Assembly (NCBI GenBank): GCA_025965735.1
Contig: JAOPWK010000031.1
Span: 1-19,907, forward strand
Direction: 5' to 3'
Source of the DNA: Frankiales bacterium
Lineage (GTDB): Bacteria > Actinomycetota > Actinomycetes > Mycobacteriales > SCTD01
Length of the DNA: 19,907 bases
Of this stretch, positions 1 through 6,892 are shown one piece after another. Numbering within the stretch: position 1 is the first letter of the stretch; the number at the start of each line of letters is the position of its first letter. A program made the translations under genes and the position numbers. The notes below the pieces were generated by a model. The model did not search any database, was not told the origin of the DNA, and saw only the letters and a program-made list of their open reading frames with translations.

Positions 1-2
1 TC

Positions 3-1397
3 GTGGCCCGCGCTTCGACCACGGCGCGGGCCCTGCGAGCGCTGGGCGAGGGCTTCGCCGACGCCGCCCGGGCGCTGGACGCCTACGCAGAGGTGCTCGC
101 CGACGCGCAGCGGCGTGCGCGCAACGCGCAGGCCGACCTGCTCGAGGCGGGGCTCGAGCACGCGCACGCGATGCGCGCCGCCGCCGCAGCGGGACAGGTC
201 TCCGTAGCCGGCATGAGCGAGGAGGCGGCAGCCCGCGCCGGCCGCGCGGCGGAGACCGCCCAGCGCTACGCCACGGCTGCCGCGGACCACGCGCTGCGCG
301 TCGCGCGGGTGCAGGCCGAGCGGCAGGCCGAGCAGGCTCAGGAGGACGTCGACGCCGCTGCGCGCCGCTGCGCCTGGCAGCTCGAGGGGGTGGCGGACTC
401 CCTGCGCAGGGTGACCGTGGCCGACCTGCTCGACTGGCTCGGAGGCCCCGACACCGCGTTCGGCCTGCTCAGCCTGTTCGGGCAGGGCGTGACGGCCAGG
501 GGCCTGTACGACGCACGGAAGGCCCTTCTAGCAGGCGATCTGGTGGCGCTGGCGGGACGCGACCCGAGCGGCTACGCGCGGGTGCTGCAGGCGGCTGCAC
601 TGCACGGGGACGACAGCCTCCAGGCGCTGAACGCCCAGATCGCCTGGCAGCAGGGAATCATGCCGAAGCTGCTCGGCGAGATGGGCGACGCGACGCTGCC
701 GCTGCACGGCATGCCCACCGGGCAGATGGCCGCTGCGCTGGACCTGCTCGCCAAGGCGGGGGTGGTCACCTCGGTCGTCAGCAACGTCTGGACCGTCGTC
801 AGCGACGACCCGGACAACACCGGGCTCGACAAGGGGATGGCGGTCGCGAACACCGCCGGGCTCGTCATGGCCGGCACGGGCAGCGCGACGGCGATGGGGC
901 TGATCGGGCTCAGCGCCTCCACGGGGTGGGTGCCGGTCGCCGGGCAGGTCGTCCTGGCGGTGACGGCGGCATACCTCGCCTACGACTGGTACCGCGACAA
1001 CCGCGAGATGGTGCACGACCTCGTGGGGCGCGTCGGCGACGGCATCGGCCGTGCCGCGGACTGGACGCAGCAGGAGCTGCGGGAGTACGCCGACGAGGTG
1101 CGGCGCGAGCTGGACACGGCGCGGGACGCGGTGGTCGGCGTCGCGCAGAGCGGAGTCGAGCTGGCGCGGGACGCGCGCGACCGCGGCGAGGAGCTGGCAC
1201 GGGACGCGCGGGAGCGGGGGGAGGAGCTGCTGGCCGACGCCGAGGAGCTGGCCGGCCAGGCGCGGGAACGGGGCGAGGAGCTGCTGGGCGAGGCCCGCGA
1301 CCGCGGCGAGGCCCTGCTCGAGGACGCCGGGGACCTCGCCTCCGGAGCACGGGACCGGGCCGAAGGGGTCGTGTCCGCGGTCAACCCGTTCGACTGA
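3..1397 (+). CDS. T7SS-signal/WXG-like secreted-protein candidate, probably 5'-truncated by the window edge
   Basis: The frame is open from the window edge; a GTG at 3 could start it. However, the first visible residues (ALGEGFADAARALDAYAEVL, then AQRRARNAQ) resemble the middle of the helical T7SS-signal domain of actinobacterial putative T7SS-secreted proteins, so the true start probably lies upstream. In order: long Ala-rich helices (about 1-130); a middle region without recognised motifs; a hydrophobic Gly/Ala-rich segment (about 278-330, ending in an AAYLAYDWYRDN stretch) that could be a membrane hairpin; and a charged C-terminal coiled region (about 345-455) with a 29-residue repeat, ending VNPFD. 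There is no N-terminal signal peptide in what is visible. An ATG gene follows 40 nt downstream. Family assignment is by recalled similarity and is moderate; function (secreted effector or structural ESX substrate) is inference. Confidence 0.6.
   Translation: MARASTTARALRALGEGFADAARALDAYAEVLADAQRRARNAQADLLEAGLEHAHAMRAAAAAGQVSVAGMSEEAAARAGRAAETAQRYATAAADHALRVARVQAERQAEQAQEDVDAAARRCAWQLEGVADSLRRVTVADLLDWLGGPDTAFGLLSLFGQGVTARGLYDARKALLAGDLVALAGRDPSGYARVLQAAALHGDDSLQALNAQIAWQQGIMPKLLGEMGDATLPLHGMPTGQMAAALDLLAKAGVVTSVVSNVWTVVSDDPDNTGLDKGMAVANTAGLVMAGTGSATAMGLIGLSASTGWVPVAGQVVLAVTAAYLAYDWYRDNREMVHDLVGRVGDGIGRAADWTQQELREYADEVRRELDTARDAVVGVAQSGVELARDARDRGEELARDARERGEELLADAEELAGQARERGEELLGEARDRGEALLEDAGDLASGARDRAEGVVSAVNPFD
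1173..1346 (+). repeat. Two tandem 87-nt/29-residue repeats (11+11+7) inside the first gene
   Basis: Codons 1173-1259 and 1260-1346 encode two consecutive 29-residue units. Each unit is two 11-residue modules of the form A-R-(D/E)-R-G-E-(E/A)-L-x-x-(D/E) followed by a 7-residue module (AEELAGQ or AGDLASG). A third unit begins with ARDRAEG and decays. The 11-residue periodicity suggests an extended amphipathic helix or right-handed coiled coil, as in LEA- or apolipoprotein-like repeats. This is seen directly; the structural reading is inference. Confidence 0.8.
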
Positions 1398-1437
1398 CAG
1401 CATCCGCACCGCACCGTCGTACGCCGAGAGGACCCGC

Positions 1438-1938
1438 ATGTCGCCCGAGGAACGCCTCCTCGAACGCGTCCAGCAGTGGGCGCCGCGCTTCGCGGCCGGC
1501 ACGGTCCGGAACTGGACGCTGCTGAGCCCGTCGCTGCGCGAGGGGGAGCGCTTCGGCGCCAAGCTGAACAGCATCGGCATCTCGCAGGTGCCCTCCGCCG
1601 ACCCGCTCAGCGGCGTCGACCACCGCGCGGACGTCGCGGGCCTCGCGTACGGCACGAGCCAGCGGCTGATCATCGCGAACGGACGCACGATCAGGCGGAC
1701 CTGGGAGTGGGCGGAGCTCGAGGAGGTCGTCGTGCTGCAGGGCTTCGTGGGCGTCGTGCTGCGGACCCCTGACGGGGCCGCGCACGCGGTGCACCAGGTG
1801 AAGCTGCACTACGACCCGTTGAAGCCGCAGCCGTACGTGACCGCTGCCGGGTGGGTGGCCCTGGAGGGCTGCTTCGCCGCCTCGCAGGATCGGCTGGACG
1901 CCTGGCTGGAGAGGCTGCCGGCGCGGGTGCTGGTGTGA
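1438..1938 (+). CDS. Hypothetical protein, possible bacterial PH-like domain (166 aa)
   Basis: ATG at 1438 is chosen because a purine-rich Shine-Dalgarno-like GAGAGG lies 5 nt upstream and because the frame further upstream overlaps the preceding gene. The 166-aa product has no signal peptide or membrane span. The core (about residues 60-125) alternates beta-strand-like stretches (GLAYGTSQRLIIANG, RTWEWAELEEVVVLQGFVGVVLRT, HAVHQVKLHY), in the style of bacterial PH or GRAM-like domains; a helix follows (ASQDRLDAWLERL). Its stop overlaps the next start as GTGA at 1935-1938. I do not recognise a named family. Position after a T7SS-like gene suggests an accessory role, which is inference. Confidence 0.7.
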   Translation: MSPEERLLERVQQWAPRFAAGTVRNWTLLSPSLREGERFGAKLNSIGISQVPSADPLSGVDHRADVAGLAYGTSQRLIIANGRTIRRTWEWAELEEVVVLQGFVGVVLRTPDGAAHAVHQVKLHYDPLKPQPYVTAAGWVALEGCFAASQDRLDAWLERLPARVLV

Positions 1939-2159
1939 GCCGGCTGCTGCGGGAGCTGCTCGACGTCGCCGACCGGCTGGAGGCCGGGACGCGCACGCTG
2001 TTCGGGACGGTGACAGAGCGGATGCTCGAGCACCCGCTGCCGAGCCCGGTAGACACCGTCCCGCTGGCGCTGCGCTGGTTCATGGTGGCCGGTGCGTGGT
2101 GGGCGTCCCGCGACGACGTGGACGGGTGGCGCGAGCACCTGCGCGGGCTGCCCTGGTGA
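1935..2159 (+). CDS. Small hypothetical protein (74 aa)
   Basis: GTG at 1935 overlaps the stop of the preceding gene by 4 nt (GTGA), and the stop TGA (2157-2159) in turn overlaps the next GTG, so the frame sits inside a translationally coupled chain. The product begins SRLLRELLDVADRLEAG, a helical amphipathic N-terminus, then has a tryptophan-rich segment (LRWFMVAGAWWASRDDVDGW). No known domain is recognised. The evidence is the perfect coupling geometry on both sides and GC3-biased codons; function is unknown. Confidence 0.6.
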   Translation: MSRLLRELLDVADRLEAGTRTLFGTVTERMLEHPLPSPVDTVPLALRWFMVAGAWWASRDDVDGWREHLRGLPW

Positions 2160-2821
2160 GCGGCGTCGACCTCGGCAGCTGGACCGTCGACGAGCTGCGC
2201 GCGGCCGGCTTCGACGAGGTCGGCGTCGTGCAGCCGCTGCTGCGCCCCGGTCCGCCGGTGGACGCCGAGCCGCTGCGGCGCGACCTCGAGGCGCGCGGGG
2301 CTCTGGTCCTGCAGGACGGCCGCTGGACCCCGCGTGGCGACCTCGGGGTCGTGCTGGCCACTCGTGCCCGGGCGCGCCTGGTGGTCGTGGTGCGGGGCGC
2401 ACGGGAGGGCCTGCTGCTGGGGCGGTTCGCCGGCGGGGACGGCCTGCTGGAGGTGACCGAGCAGGACGGCCGCTGCTCCTGCTCGCTGCGCACCCGCAAC
2501 GCCGTCGTGGACGACCTGCTGGCCGCCCTGCTGCTGGGCGTCGCCGACGGCGAGGACGGACCGCCGCTGCGGCCGGGGAACCCTGGCTGGGAGGTCGTCG
2601 AGGACGCCGCGTCGCCACGGCTGGCGCTCGAGGCGCTGCGTGCGGACGACCCCGACCGGCCGCCCGTGCAGGTGCAGCTGACGGTCGTCGCCGCGGCCGA
2701 CGGGGCGCGGCTCGTGCTGGGTCATCGCGAGGGGGAGCAGGCCGGCGTGACGGCGCGGGGCGCCTCGCACGCCACGGTGCGCACGGCCGTGCGGGCCGTG
2801 CTCGTGGGGGAGGTGCCGTGA
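2156..2821 (+). CDS. Hypothetical protein, weakly EspG-like (ESX-associated) (221 aa)
   Basis: GTG at 2156 is preferred over an in-frame GTG at 2096 because it makes the same GTGA overlap with the upstream gene that its neighbours show. The protein has a short helical N-terminus (SWTVDELRAAGFDEV), a winged-helix-like stretch (LRRDLEARGALVLQDGRWTP), strands with LVVVVRGAREGLLLGRF, a helix (VVDDLLAALLLGV), then a second strand-rich half (VQVQLTVVAAADGARLVLGH). This alternation and the T7SS-like neighbour recall EspG-type ESX chaperones, but no diagnostic motif is visible; treat it as hypothetical. The stop overlaps the next GTG at 2818. Confidence 0.65.
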   Translation: MSGVDLGSWTVDELRAAGFDEVGVVQPLLRPGPPVDAEPLRRDLEARGALVLQDGRWTPRGDLGVVLATRARARLVVVVRGAREGLLLGRFAGGDGLLEVTEQDGRCSCSLRTRNAVVDDLLAALLLGVADGEDGPPLRPGNPGWEVVEDAASPRLALEALRADDPDRPPVQVQLTVVAAADGARLVLGHREGEQAGVTARGASHATVRTAVRAVLVGEVP

Positions 2822-2976
2822 CCGACGAGCCGACGCCCGCCCGCCCCCCAGCCGATGACGAAGCGGTCGGCGACCCGGTCTGCTGGCTCGAGCGCGTCTG
2901 CGACGACTGCGGCGCGCTGGCGGACGGACCGCCTGAGCCGGTGTGCGCGCGCTGCGGCAGCAGGTCCTCGGCCTGA
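2818..2976 (+). CDS. Small zinc-ribbon protein (52 aa)
   Basis: GTG at 2818 overlaps the upstream TGA (GTGA, 2818-2821). The 52-aa product has an acidic/proline-rich N-terminus (TDEPTPARPPADDEAVGDP), then CWLERVCDDCGAL and CARCGSRSSA, giving two CxxC knuckles about 15 residues apart plus one extra cysteine. This is a minimal rubredoxin/zinc-ribbon layout. It is the last gene before the hrcA promoter. Role unknown; such small ribbons often mediate protein-protein contacts (inference). Confidence 0.65.
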   Translation: MTDEPTPARPPADDEAVGDPVCWLERVCDDCGALADGPPEPVCARCGSRSSA

Positions 2977-3051
2977 GCGGCGGGGGCGACCTGCTCCTCT
3001 GGGACGGCGCAGCCGACCGGTCGGAGCGCGTTCTCCTCGTCGCCCTCGCCG

Positions 3052-3057
3052 TACACT
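3052..3057 (+). promoter_or_regulatory. Predicted -10 of the hrcA-dnaJ promoter
   Basis: TACACT fits the actinobacterial SigA -10 pattern (TAnnnT). It directly abuts the CIRCE element, sharing its last T, so HrcA binding would block polymerase. No convincing -35 is visible; TTCTCC at 3031 lies 15 nt upstream. Confidence 0.55.
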
Positions 3058-3083
3058 TGGCACTCGCAGACCGGGAGTGCCAG
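3057..3083 (+). promoter_or_regulatory. CIRCE operator (HrcA-binding inverted repeat)
   Basis: TTGGCACTC, a 9-nt spacer, then GAGTGCCAG. The arms match the CIRCE consensus TTAGCACTC-N9-GAGTGCTAA except for GC-ward changes at the outer positions. Seven inner positions of each arm pair perfectly. It lies between the -10 and the hrcA Shine-Dalgarno (AGGAGG within 3082-3090), the classic autoregulatory site. Confidence 0.95.
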
Positions 3084-3099
3084 GAGGAGGTGCGGACAC

Positions 3100-4119
3100 G
3101 TGCTCGACGACCGCAAGCTCGAGGTCCTGCGCGCGATCGTGGAGGACTTCGTCTCCACCACCGAGCCGGTCGGCTCCAAGTCGCTGGCTGAGCGGCACGG
3201 CCTCGGCGTCAGCCCCGCGACGGTGCGCAACGACATGGCGGCCCTCGAGGACGAGGGGTACATCACCCACCCGCACACCAGCGCAGGCCGCATACCCACC
3301 GACAAGGGCTACCGGCTGTTCGTCGACCAGCTGTCCTCGGTCAAGCCGCTCTCGCCCGCCGAGCGGCGCGCGATCCAGTCCTTCCTCGAGGGCGCCGTCG
3401 ACCTCGACGAGATCGTCCGCCGGTCGGTGCGCCTGCTGGCCCAGCTGACCCGCCAGGTCGCGGTCGTGCAGTACCCGTCGCTGTCGCGCAGCTCGGTGCG
3501 CCACCTCGAGATCGTGCACCTCGCGCCGAACCGCCTGCTGCTCGTGCTCATCACTGACACCGGCCGGGTGGAGCAGCGCGTCGTCGAGCTGCCGACGACG
3601 CTGACCGACGACGACGTCGCGACGCTGCGCCAGATGTTCGGCAGCCGGCTGCACGGCGCGCGGCTGGTGGACGCCCCGGCCGCGCTCGCCGACCTGCCGG
3701 ACGCCGCGCCCCCTGCGATCCGGCCGGTCCTCACCAGCGTGATGTCGGTCGTCCTCGAGACGCTGGTCGACCAGCCCGAGGAGCGCATCGCGATCGCCGG
3801 TACGGCCAACCTCACCCGCCACAGCCTGGACTTCCCGCACACGCTGCGCCCCGTGCTCGAGGCGCTCGAGGAGCAGGTCGTCCTGCTCAAGCTGCTGGGC
3901 GAGGTCAACGACCCCACCACCGTGCACGTCAAGATCGGCGAGGAGAACAACGTGGAGGGACTGCGGTCCACGTCCGTGGTGACCGTCGGATACGGCCCGG
4001 ACGGCAGCGCGTACGGCGGCCTCGGCGTCGTCGGCCCCACGCGCATGGACTACGCCGGCAACATGGGCCAGGTGCGCGCCGTCGCGCGCTACGTCGGCGA
4101 GTTGCTGGCGGGCTCGTAG
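3100..4119 (+). CDS. hrcA: Heat-inducible transcription repressor HrcA
   Basis: This 339-aa protein is full length for HrcA, the CIRCE-binding repressor of class I heat-shock genes. An N-terminal winged helix carries the recognition segment SPATVRNDM (38-46) followed by LEDEGYITHPHTSAGRIPTDKGYR, a family hallmark. The remainder is the GAF-like dimerisation/inserted domain (e.g. VIAIAGTANL-like segment ERIAIAGTANLTRH) and the C-terminal signature GPTRMDYAGNMGQVRAVARYV. GTG start at 3100 has a strong SD (GAGGAGG) 9 nt upstream. Its own CIRCE element is in the promoter, so it is autoregulated; activity normally depends on GroEL. Its TAG stop shares one base with the dnaJ GTG start. Confidence 0.97.
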   Translation: MLDDRKLEVLRAIVEDFVSTTEPVGSKSLAERHGLGVSPATVRNDMAALEDEGYITHPHTSAGRIPTDKGYRLFVDQLSSVKPLSPAERRAIQSFLEGAVDLDEIVRRSVRLLAQLTRQVAVVQYPSLSRSSVRHLEIVHLAPNRLLLVLITDTGRVEQRVVELPTTLTDDDVATLRQMFGSRLHGARLVDAPAALADLPDAAPPAIRPVLTSVMSVVLETLVDQPEERIAIAGTANLTRHSLDFPHTLRPVLEALEEQVVLLKLLGEVNDPTTVHVKIGEENNVEGLRSTSVVTVGYGPDGSAYGGLGVVGPTRMDYAGNMGQVRAVARYVGELLAGS

Positions 4120-5231
4120 TGGCCGACTACTACGGCGATCTCGGCGTCGCGCCGGGAGCCACCGACGACGAGATCAAGAAGGCGTACCGCAAGCTCGCCC
4201 GCCAGCTGCACCCGGACGTGAACCCCGATCCCGAGGCACAGGAGCGCTTCAAGCAGGTCACGACCGCCTACGAGGTGCTGTCCGACCCGCAGAAGCGCCA
4301 GATCGTCGACCTCGGCGGGGATCCGCTCGGGAGCGGCCCGGGCAGCGCCGGCAGCCCGTTCCAGGGCGGCTTCGGCGGGCTCGGCGACATCATGGACGCG
4401 TTCTTCGGCGGCGGAGCCGGTGCACGCGGGCCGCGCAGCCGCGTGCGGCAGGGCTCGGACGCACTGCTGCGGATCGAGTGCGAGCTGGCCGAGACCGCCT
4501 TCGGGACCGAGCGCGAGCTGACCCTCGAGACCGCCGTCGTCTGCACGACCTGCACCGGCCAGGGAACCGCCGCCGGCACCCACCCGAGCATGTGCGACAC
4601 CTGCCAGGGCCGCGGTGAGGTGCAGCAGGTGCAGCGCTCGTTCCTGGGCCAGGTCATGACCACCCGCGCCTGCCCGCGCTGCGGCGGACTCGGCTCGGTC
4701 ATCGAGCACCCGTGCGGCGAGTGCGCCGGCGACGGCCGCGTGCGCGCGCGACGGACGCTGACGGTCAAGGTGCCTGCGGGTGTCGAGAGCGGCATGCGCA
4801 TCCGGCTGACCGGTGAGGGAGAGGTCGGTCCGGGCGGCGGACCGGCTGGCGACCTGTACGTCGAGGTCATCGAGCGCGAGCACCCGGTGTTCCACCGCGA
4901 GGGCGACGACCTGCACTGCACGGTGACGCTGCCGATGACGGCGGCGGCGTTGGGCACCACCGTCCCTCTCGCGACGCTGGACGGCGAGGAGCAGCTGGAC
5001 ATCTCGCCGGGCACGCAGCCCGAGGAGGTCATCACGCTGCGAGCCCGCGGCGTGCCGCACCTGCGCGCCACCGGCCGCGGCGACCTGCACGTCCACCTGC
5101 GCATCGAGGTGCCGACGAAGCTGGACGCCAAGCAGGAGGACCTGCTGCGCGACCTCGCCCGGCTGCGCGGCGAGGAGCGGCCGGCCGGCACCGGCAAGGG
5201 CAACGGCCTGTTCGGCCGCCGGCGCCGGTGA
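4119..5231 (+). CDS. dnaJ: Chaperone DnaJ (DnaJ2 type, HrcA-linked)
   Basis: A 370-aa type I J-protein that stimulates DnaK ATPase. The J domain holds HPD at 31-33. A short Gly/Phe-rich linker (about 70-107, with GGFGGLGDIMDAFFGGG) follows. The cysteine-rich domain has four CxxCxGxG repeats with Cys at 142/145, 159/162, 185/188 and 199/202, all intact. The C-terminal substrate-binding domain (TVKVPAGVESGMRIRLTGEG) ends in a basic tail (GLFGRRRR). The start overlaps the hrcA stop by one base, so the two are co-expressed under CIRCE. In actinobacteria a second dnaJ usually sits with dnaK under HspR; this is the HrcA-linked paralogue (established knowledge). Confidence 0.97.
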   Translation: MADYYGDLGVAPGATDDEIKKAYRKLARQLHPDVNPDPEAQERFKQVTTAYEVLSDPQKRQIVDLGGDPLGSGPGSAGSPFQGGFGGLGDIMDAFFGGGAGARGPRSRVRQGSDALLRIECELAETAFGTERELTLETAVVCTTCTGQGTAAGTHPSMCDTCQGRGEVQQVQRSFLGQVMTTRACPRCGGLGSVIEHPCGECAGDGRVRARRTLTVKVPAGVESGMRIRLTGEGEVGPGGGPAGDLYVEVIEREHPVFHREGDDLHCTVTLPMTAAALGTTVPLATLDGEEQLDISPGTQPEEVITLRARGVPHLRATGRGDLHVHLRIEVPTKLDAKQEDLLRDLARLRGEERPAGTGKGNGLFGRRRR

Positions 5232-5241
5232 GCCCGCCCGC

Positions 5242-5967
5242 ATGACGGCTGCGCTGTTCCTCTGCGACGACCTGTCGGCCGACGAGCTCGAGCTGACCGG
5301 TCCGGAGGGGCGGCACGCAGCGACCGTGCGGCGCGTGAAGGTCGGAGAGCAGGTCGACCTGGCCGACGGCCGCGGCACCCGCGCCTGCTGCATGGTGGTC
5401 GCGCTGGGGCAGGACGTCGTGCGGCTGCGCGTCGAGAGCCGCGTGGTGGAGCCCGAGCCGCAGCCCCGCCTGGTGCTCGTCCAGGCGCTGGCCAAGGGGG
5501 ACCGCGGCGAGCTCGCCGTGGAGCTGGCGACCGAGGTCGGCGTGGACGAGGTGCTGCCCTGGCAGGCGGAGCGCTGCATCGTGAAGTGGGACGGACCGCG
5601 CGGCGAGAAGGCGCTGTCGCGCTGGCGGTCCACGGCGCGCGAGGCCGGCAAGCAGTCGCGTCGCGCCCGGCACCCGGTCGTGTCGTCCTGGGCGTCCACG
5701 GAGGAGCTGCTCGCCCGCGTGGCCGGCACGCCGACACTGCTGCTGCACGAGACGGCGTCGGTGCCGTTGGCCTCCGTCGACCTGCCGAGCGCGGGGGAGC
5801 TGCTGCTCGTGGTCGGGCCGGAGGGCGGCCTCACCGACCGCGAGGTGCGTGCGCTGACCGCGGCGGGGGCCGTCGCTGTGCGGTTGGGCAGCAGCGTCGT
5901 ACGCACCTCCACCGCCGGGGCCGCAGCTGTCGCCGTGGTCAGCGCGCGGACGTCCCGATGGGCCTGA
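5242..5967 (+). CDS. rsmE: 16S rRNA m3U1498 methyltransferase RsmE
   Basis: This 241-aa SPOUT methyltransferase N3-methylates U1498 in 16S rRNA of the 30S subunit. The N-terminal PUA-like part has GPEGRHAATVRRVKVGEQV. The trefoil-knot SAM site shows LLLVVGPEGGLTDREV (GPEGG at about 193) and LGSSVVRTSTAGAAAV near the C-terminus (family pattern LG..ILR.ETA, slightly diverged). The middle segment EVGVDEVLPWQAERCIVKW is typical. It starts 10 nt after dnaJ, so it is likely the third gene of the heat-shock operon. A new promoter follows its stop. Confidence 0.95.
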   Translation: MTAALFLCDDLSADELELTGPEGRHAATVRRVKVGEQVDLADGRGTRACCMVVALGQDVVRLRVESRVVEPEPQPRLVLVQALAKGDRGELAVELATEVGVDEVLPWQAERCIVKWDGPRGEKALSRWRSTAREAGKQSRRARHPVVSSWASTEELLARVAGTPTLLLHETASVPLASVDLPSAGELLLVVGPEGGLTDREVRALTAAGAVAVRLGSSVVRTSTAGAAAVAVVSARTSRWA

Positions 5968-5986
5968 GCGCCGGCCCCGCTGCCGC

Positions 5987-5992
5987 TAGGTT
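5987..5992 (+). promoter_or_regulatory. Predicted -10 (TAGGTT), leaderless start for the 5999 gene
   Basis: TAGGTT is followed by exactly 6 nt and then GTG, so the expected transcription start coincides with the start codon. No SD precedes this GTG. Confidence 0.6.
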
Positions 5993-5998
5993 CCTGCT

Positions 5999-6487
5999 GT
6001 GATCGTCCGGAGCCTGCTCGTGGCGTTCGCCGTCGCGCTCCTGCCGGCCGCGCCGGCGGTCGCGCAGAGGGCGCCGGAGAGCACGCCCCGCCAGGCGCAG
6101 CCCTCGCCGGTGCTGCCGCTCCCGCAGTCCGAGGCGCCGGAGCCGACCGCCGAGCCGACTGCGGAGCCCGCCCCGACACCCGTCCGCACCCGGTCGCCGC
6201 GGCCGGTGGTCCGCACCCCTGCGCCGGTGAGTCCCGCACCTGCGCCGAGCCGGACGACACCGCCGCCGCCGTCTCCGTCGTCGACGGGCGCACCGCCGTC
6301 CAGCTCGCCTGCCGTCGTCGAGCCGTCGACGTTCCCCGTGGTCGCGGAGGAGCCCAAGCCGACGGCCGGCTCGTCGAGCGACAGCGGCGACCCCGTCCAG
6401 CGCATCGTCGTGGCACTTCTCGGCCTCGCCGCGCTGCTCGGTGCCGGCGGCGCCTACGGTCTGCACGTGACGAAGGAGCGCCCATGA
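5999..6487 (+). CDS. Proline-rich protein with signal peptide and C-terminal membrane anchor (162 aa)
   Basis: The N-terminus MIVRSLLVAFAVALLPAAPAVAQ reads as a Sec signal peptide with AxA cleavage near residue 22. Residues about 24-120 are a low-complexity Pro/Ser/Thr/Glu stalk with repeated AEPT and TPAP-like units. A hydrophobic helix near the end (IVVALLGLAALLGAGGAYGLHV) with a short basic tail (TKERP) makes a C-terminal anchor, so most of the protein should sit in the cell wall. It is under its own predicted leaderless promoter and overlaps the HIT start as ATGA (6484-6487). No catalytic domain is present; function unknown. Confidence 0.8.
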   Translation: MIVRSLLVAFAVALLPAAPAVAQRAPESTPRQAQPSPVLPLPQSEAPEPTAEPTAEPAPTPVRTRSPRPVVRTPAPVSPAPAPSRTTPPPPSPSSTGAPPSSSPAVVEPSTFPVVAEEPKPTAGSSSDSGDPVQRIVVALLGLAALLGAGGAYGLHVTKERP

Positions 6488-6822
6488 GCGAGTGCCTGTT
6501 CTGCCGGATCGTCGCAGGCGAGGTGCCGGCCACGGTCGTCGCCGAGACGCCGCGGACGCTGGCCTTCCGCGACATCGGCCCGCAGGCGCCGACGCACGTG
6601 CTCGTGGTCCCGCGCGACCACCACGCCGACGCGGGCGCCTGCGCCGACGCCGACCCGGCCCTGCTGGGCGAGGTCATGGCCGCCGCCGTGGCGGTCGCCC
6701 GGCAGGAGGGGCTGGACGGCGGCTACCGGCTCCTCACCAACACCGGCGACGACGGCGGGCAGACGGTCCACCACCTGCACGTGCACGTGCTGGGTGGTCG
6801 CCCGCTCGGCGCGTTGGGATGA
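6484..6822 (+). CDS. HIT-domain nucleotide hydrolase/phosphoramidase (HinT-like)
   Basis: The 112-aa protein starts CLFCRIVAGEVPATVV, the usual opening of the Hint branch, and contains the histidine triad H97-x-H99-x-H101 in HHLHVHVLGGR. The family hydrolyses AMP-NH2-type nucleotide phosphoramidates in the cytoplasm. Length is normal for HinT. SD AAGGAG lies 7-12 nt before ATG 6484, and the start overlaps the upstream stop by ATGA. Location just ahead of phoH is a common actinobacterial arrangement. Exact substrate cannot be told from sequence. Confidence 0.93.
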   Translation: MSECLFCRIVAGEVPATVVAETPRTLAFRDIGPQAPTHVLVVPRDHHADAGACADADPALLGEVMAAAVAVARQEGLDGGYRLLTNTGDDGGQTVHHLHVHVLGGRPLGALG

Positions 6823-6834
6823 GCCGCACGCGGG

Positions 6835-6840
6835 TAATCT
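6835..6840 (+). promoter_or_regulatory. Predicted -10 (TAATCT) for phoH
   Basis: TAATCT is the most AT-rich hexamer in the HIT-phoH gap (6823-6892). It would give a leader of about 45 nt before ATG 6893. No strong -35 or SD is obvious. Confidence 0.5.
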
Positions 6841-6892
6841 GAGGGTCCCACCGGACAACTCCGAGAGCAGGCGAACGGCAGCCGCCGACCCC

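Noticed and set aside
2722..3927. Minus-strand frame opposite hrcA
   Set aside because: Antisense shadow of hrcA; it crosses the CIRCE promoter region.
3100..4119. HspR/HAIR operator near the heat-shock genes
   Set aside because: No CTTGAGT-type inverted repeat is seen; only CIRCE is present.
4089..6677. Very long open frame on the minus strand opposite dnaJ, rsmE and HIT
   Set aside because: Arg/Ala/Ser/Pro-rich low-complexity product typical of antisense frames in GC-rich DNA; the plus-strand genes are unmistakable families.
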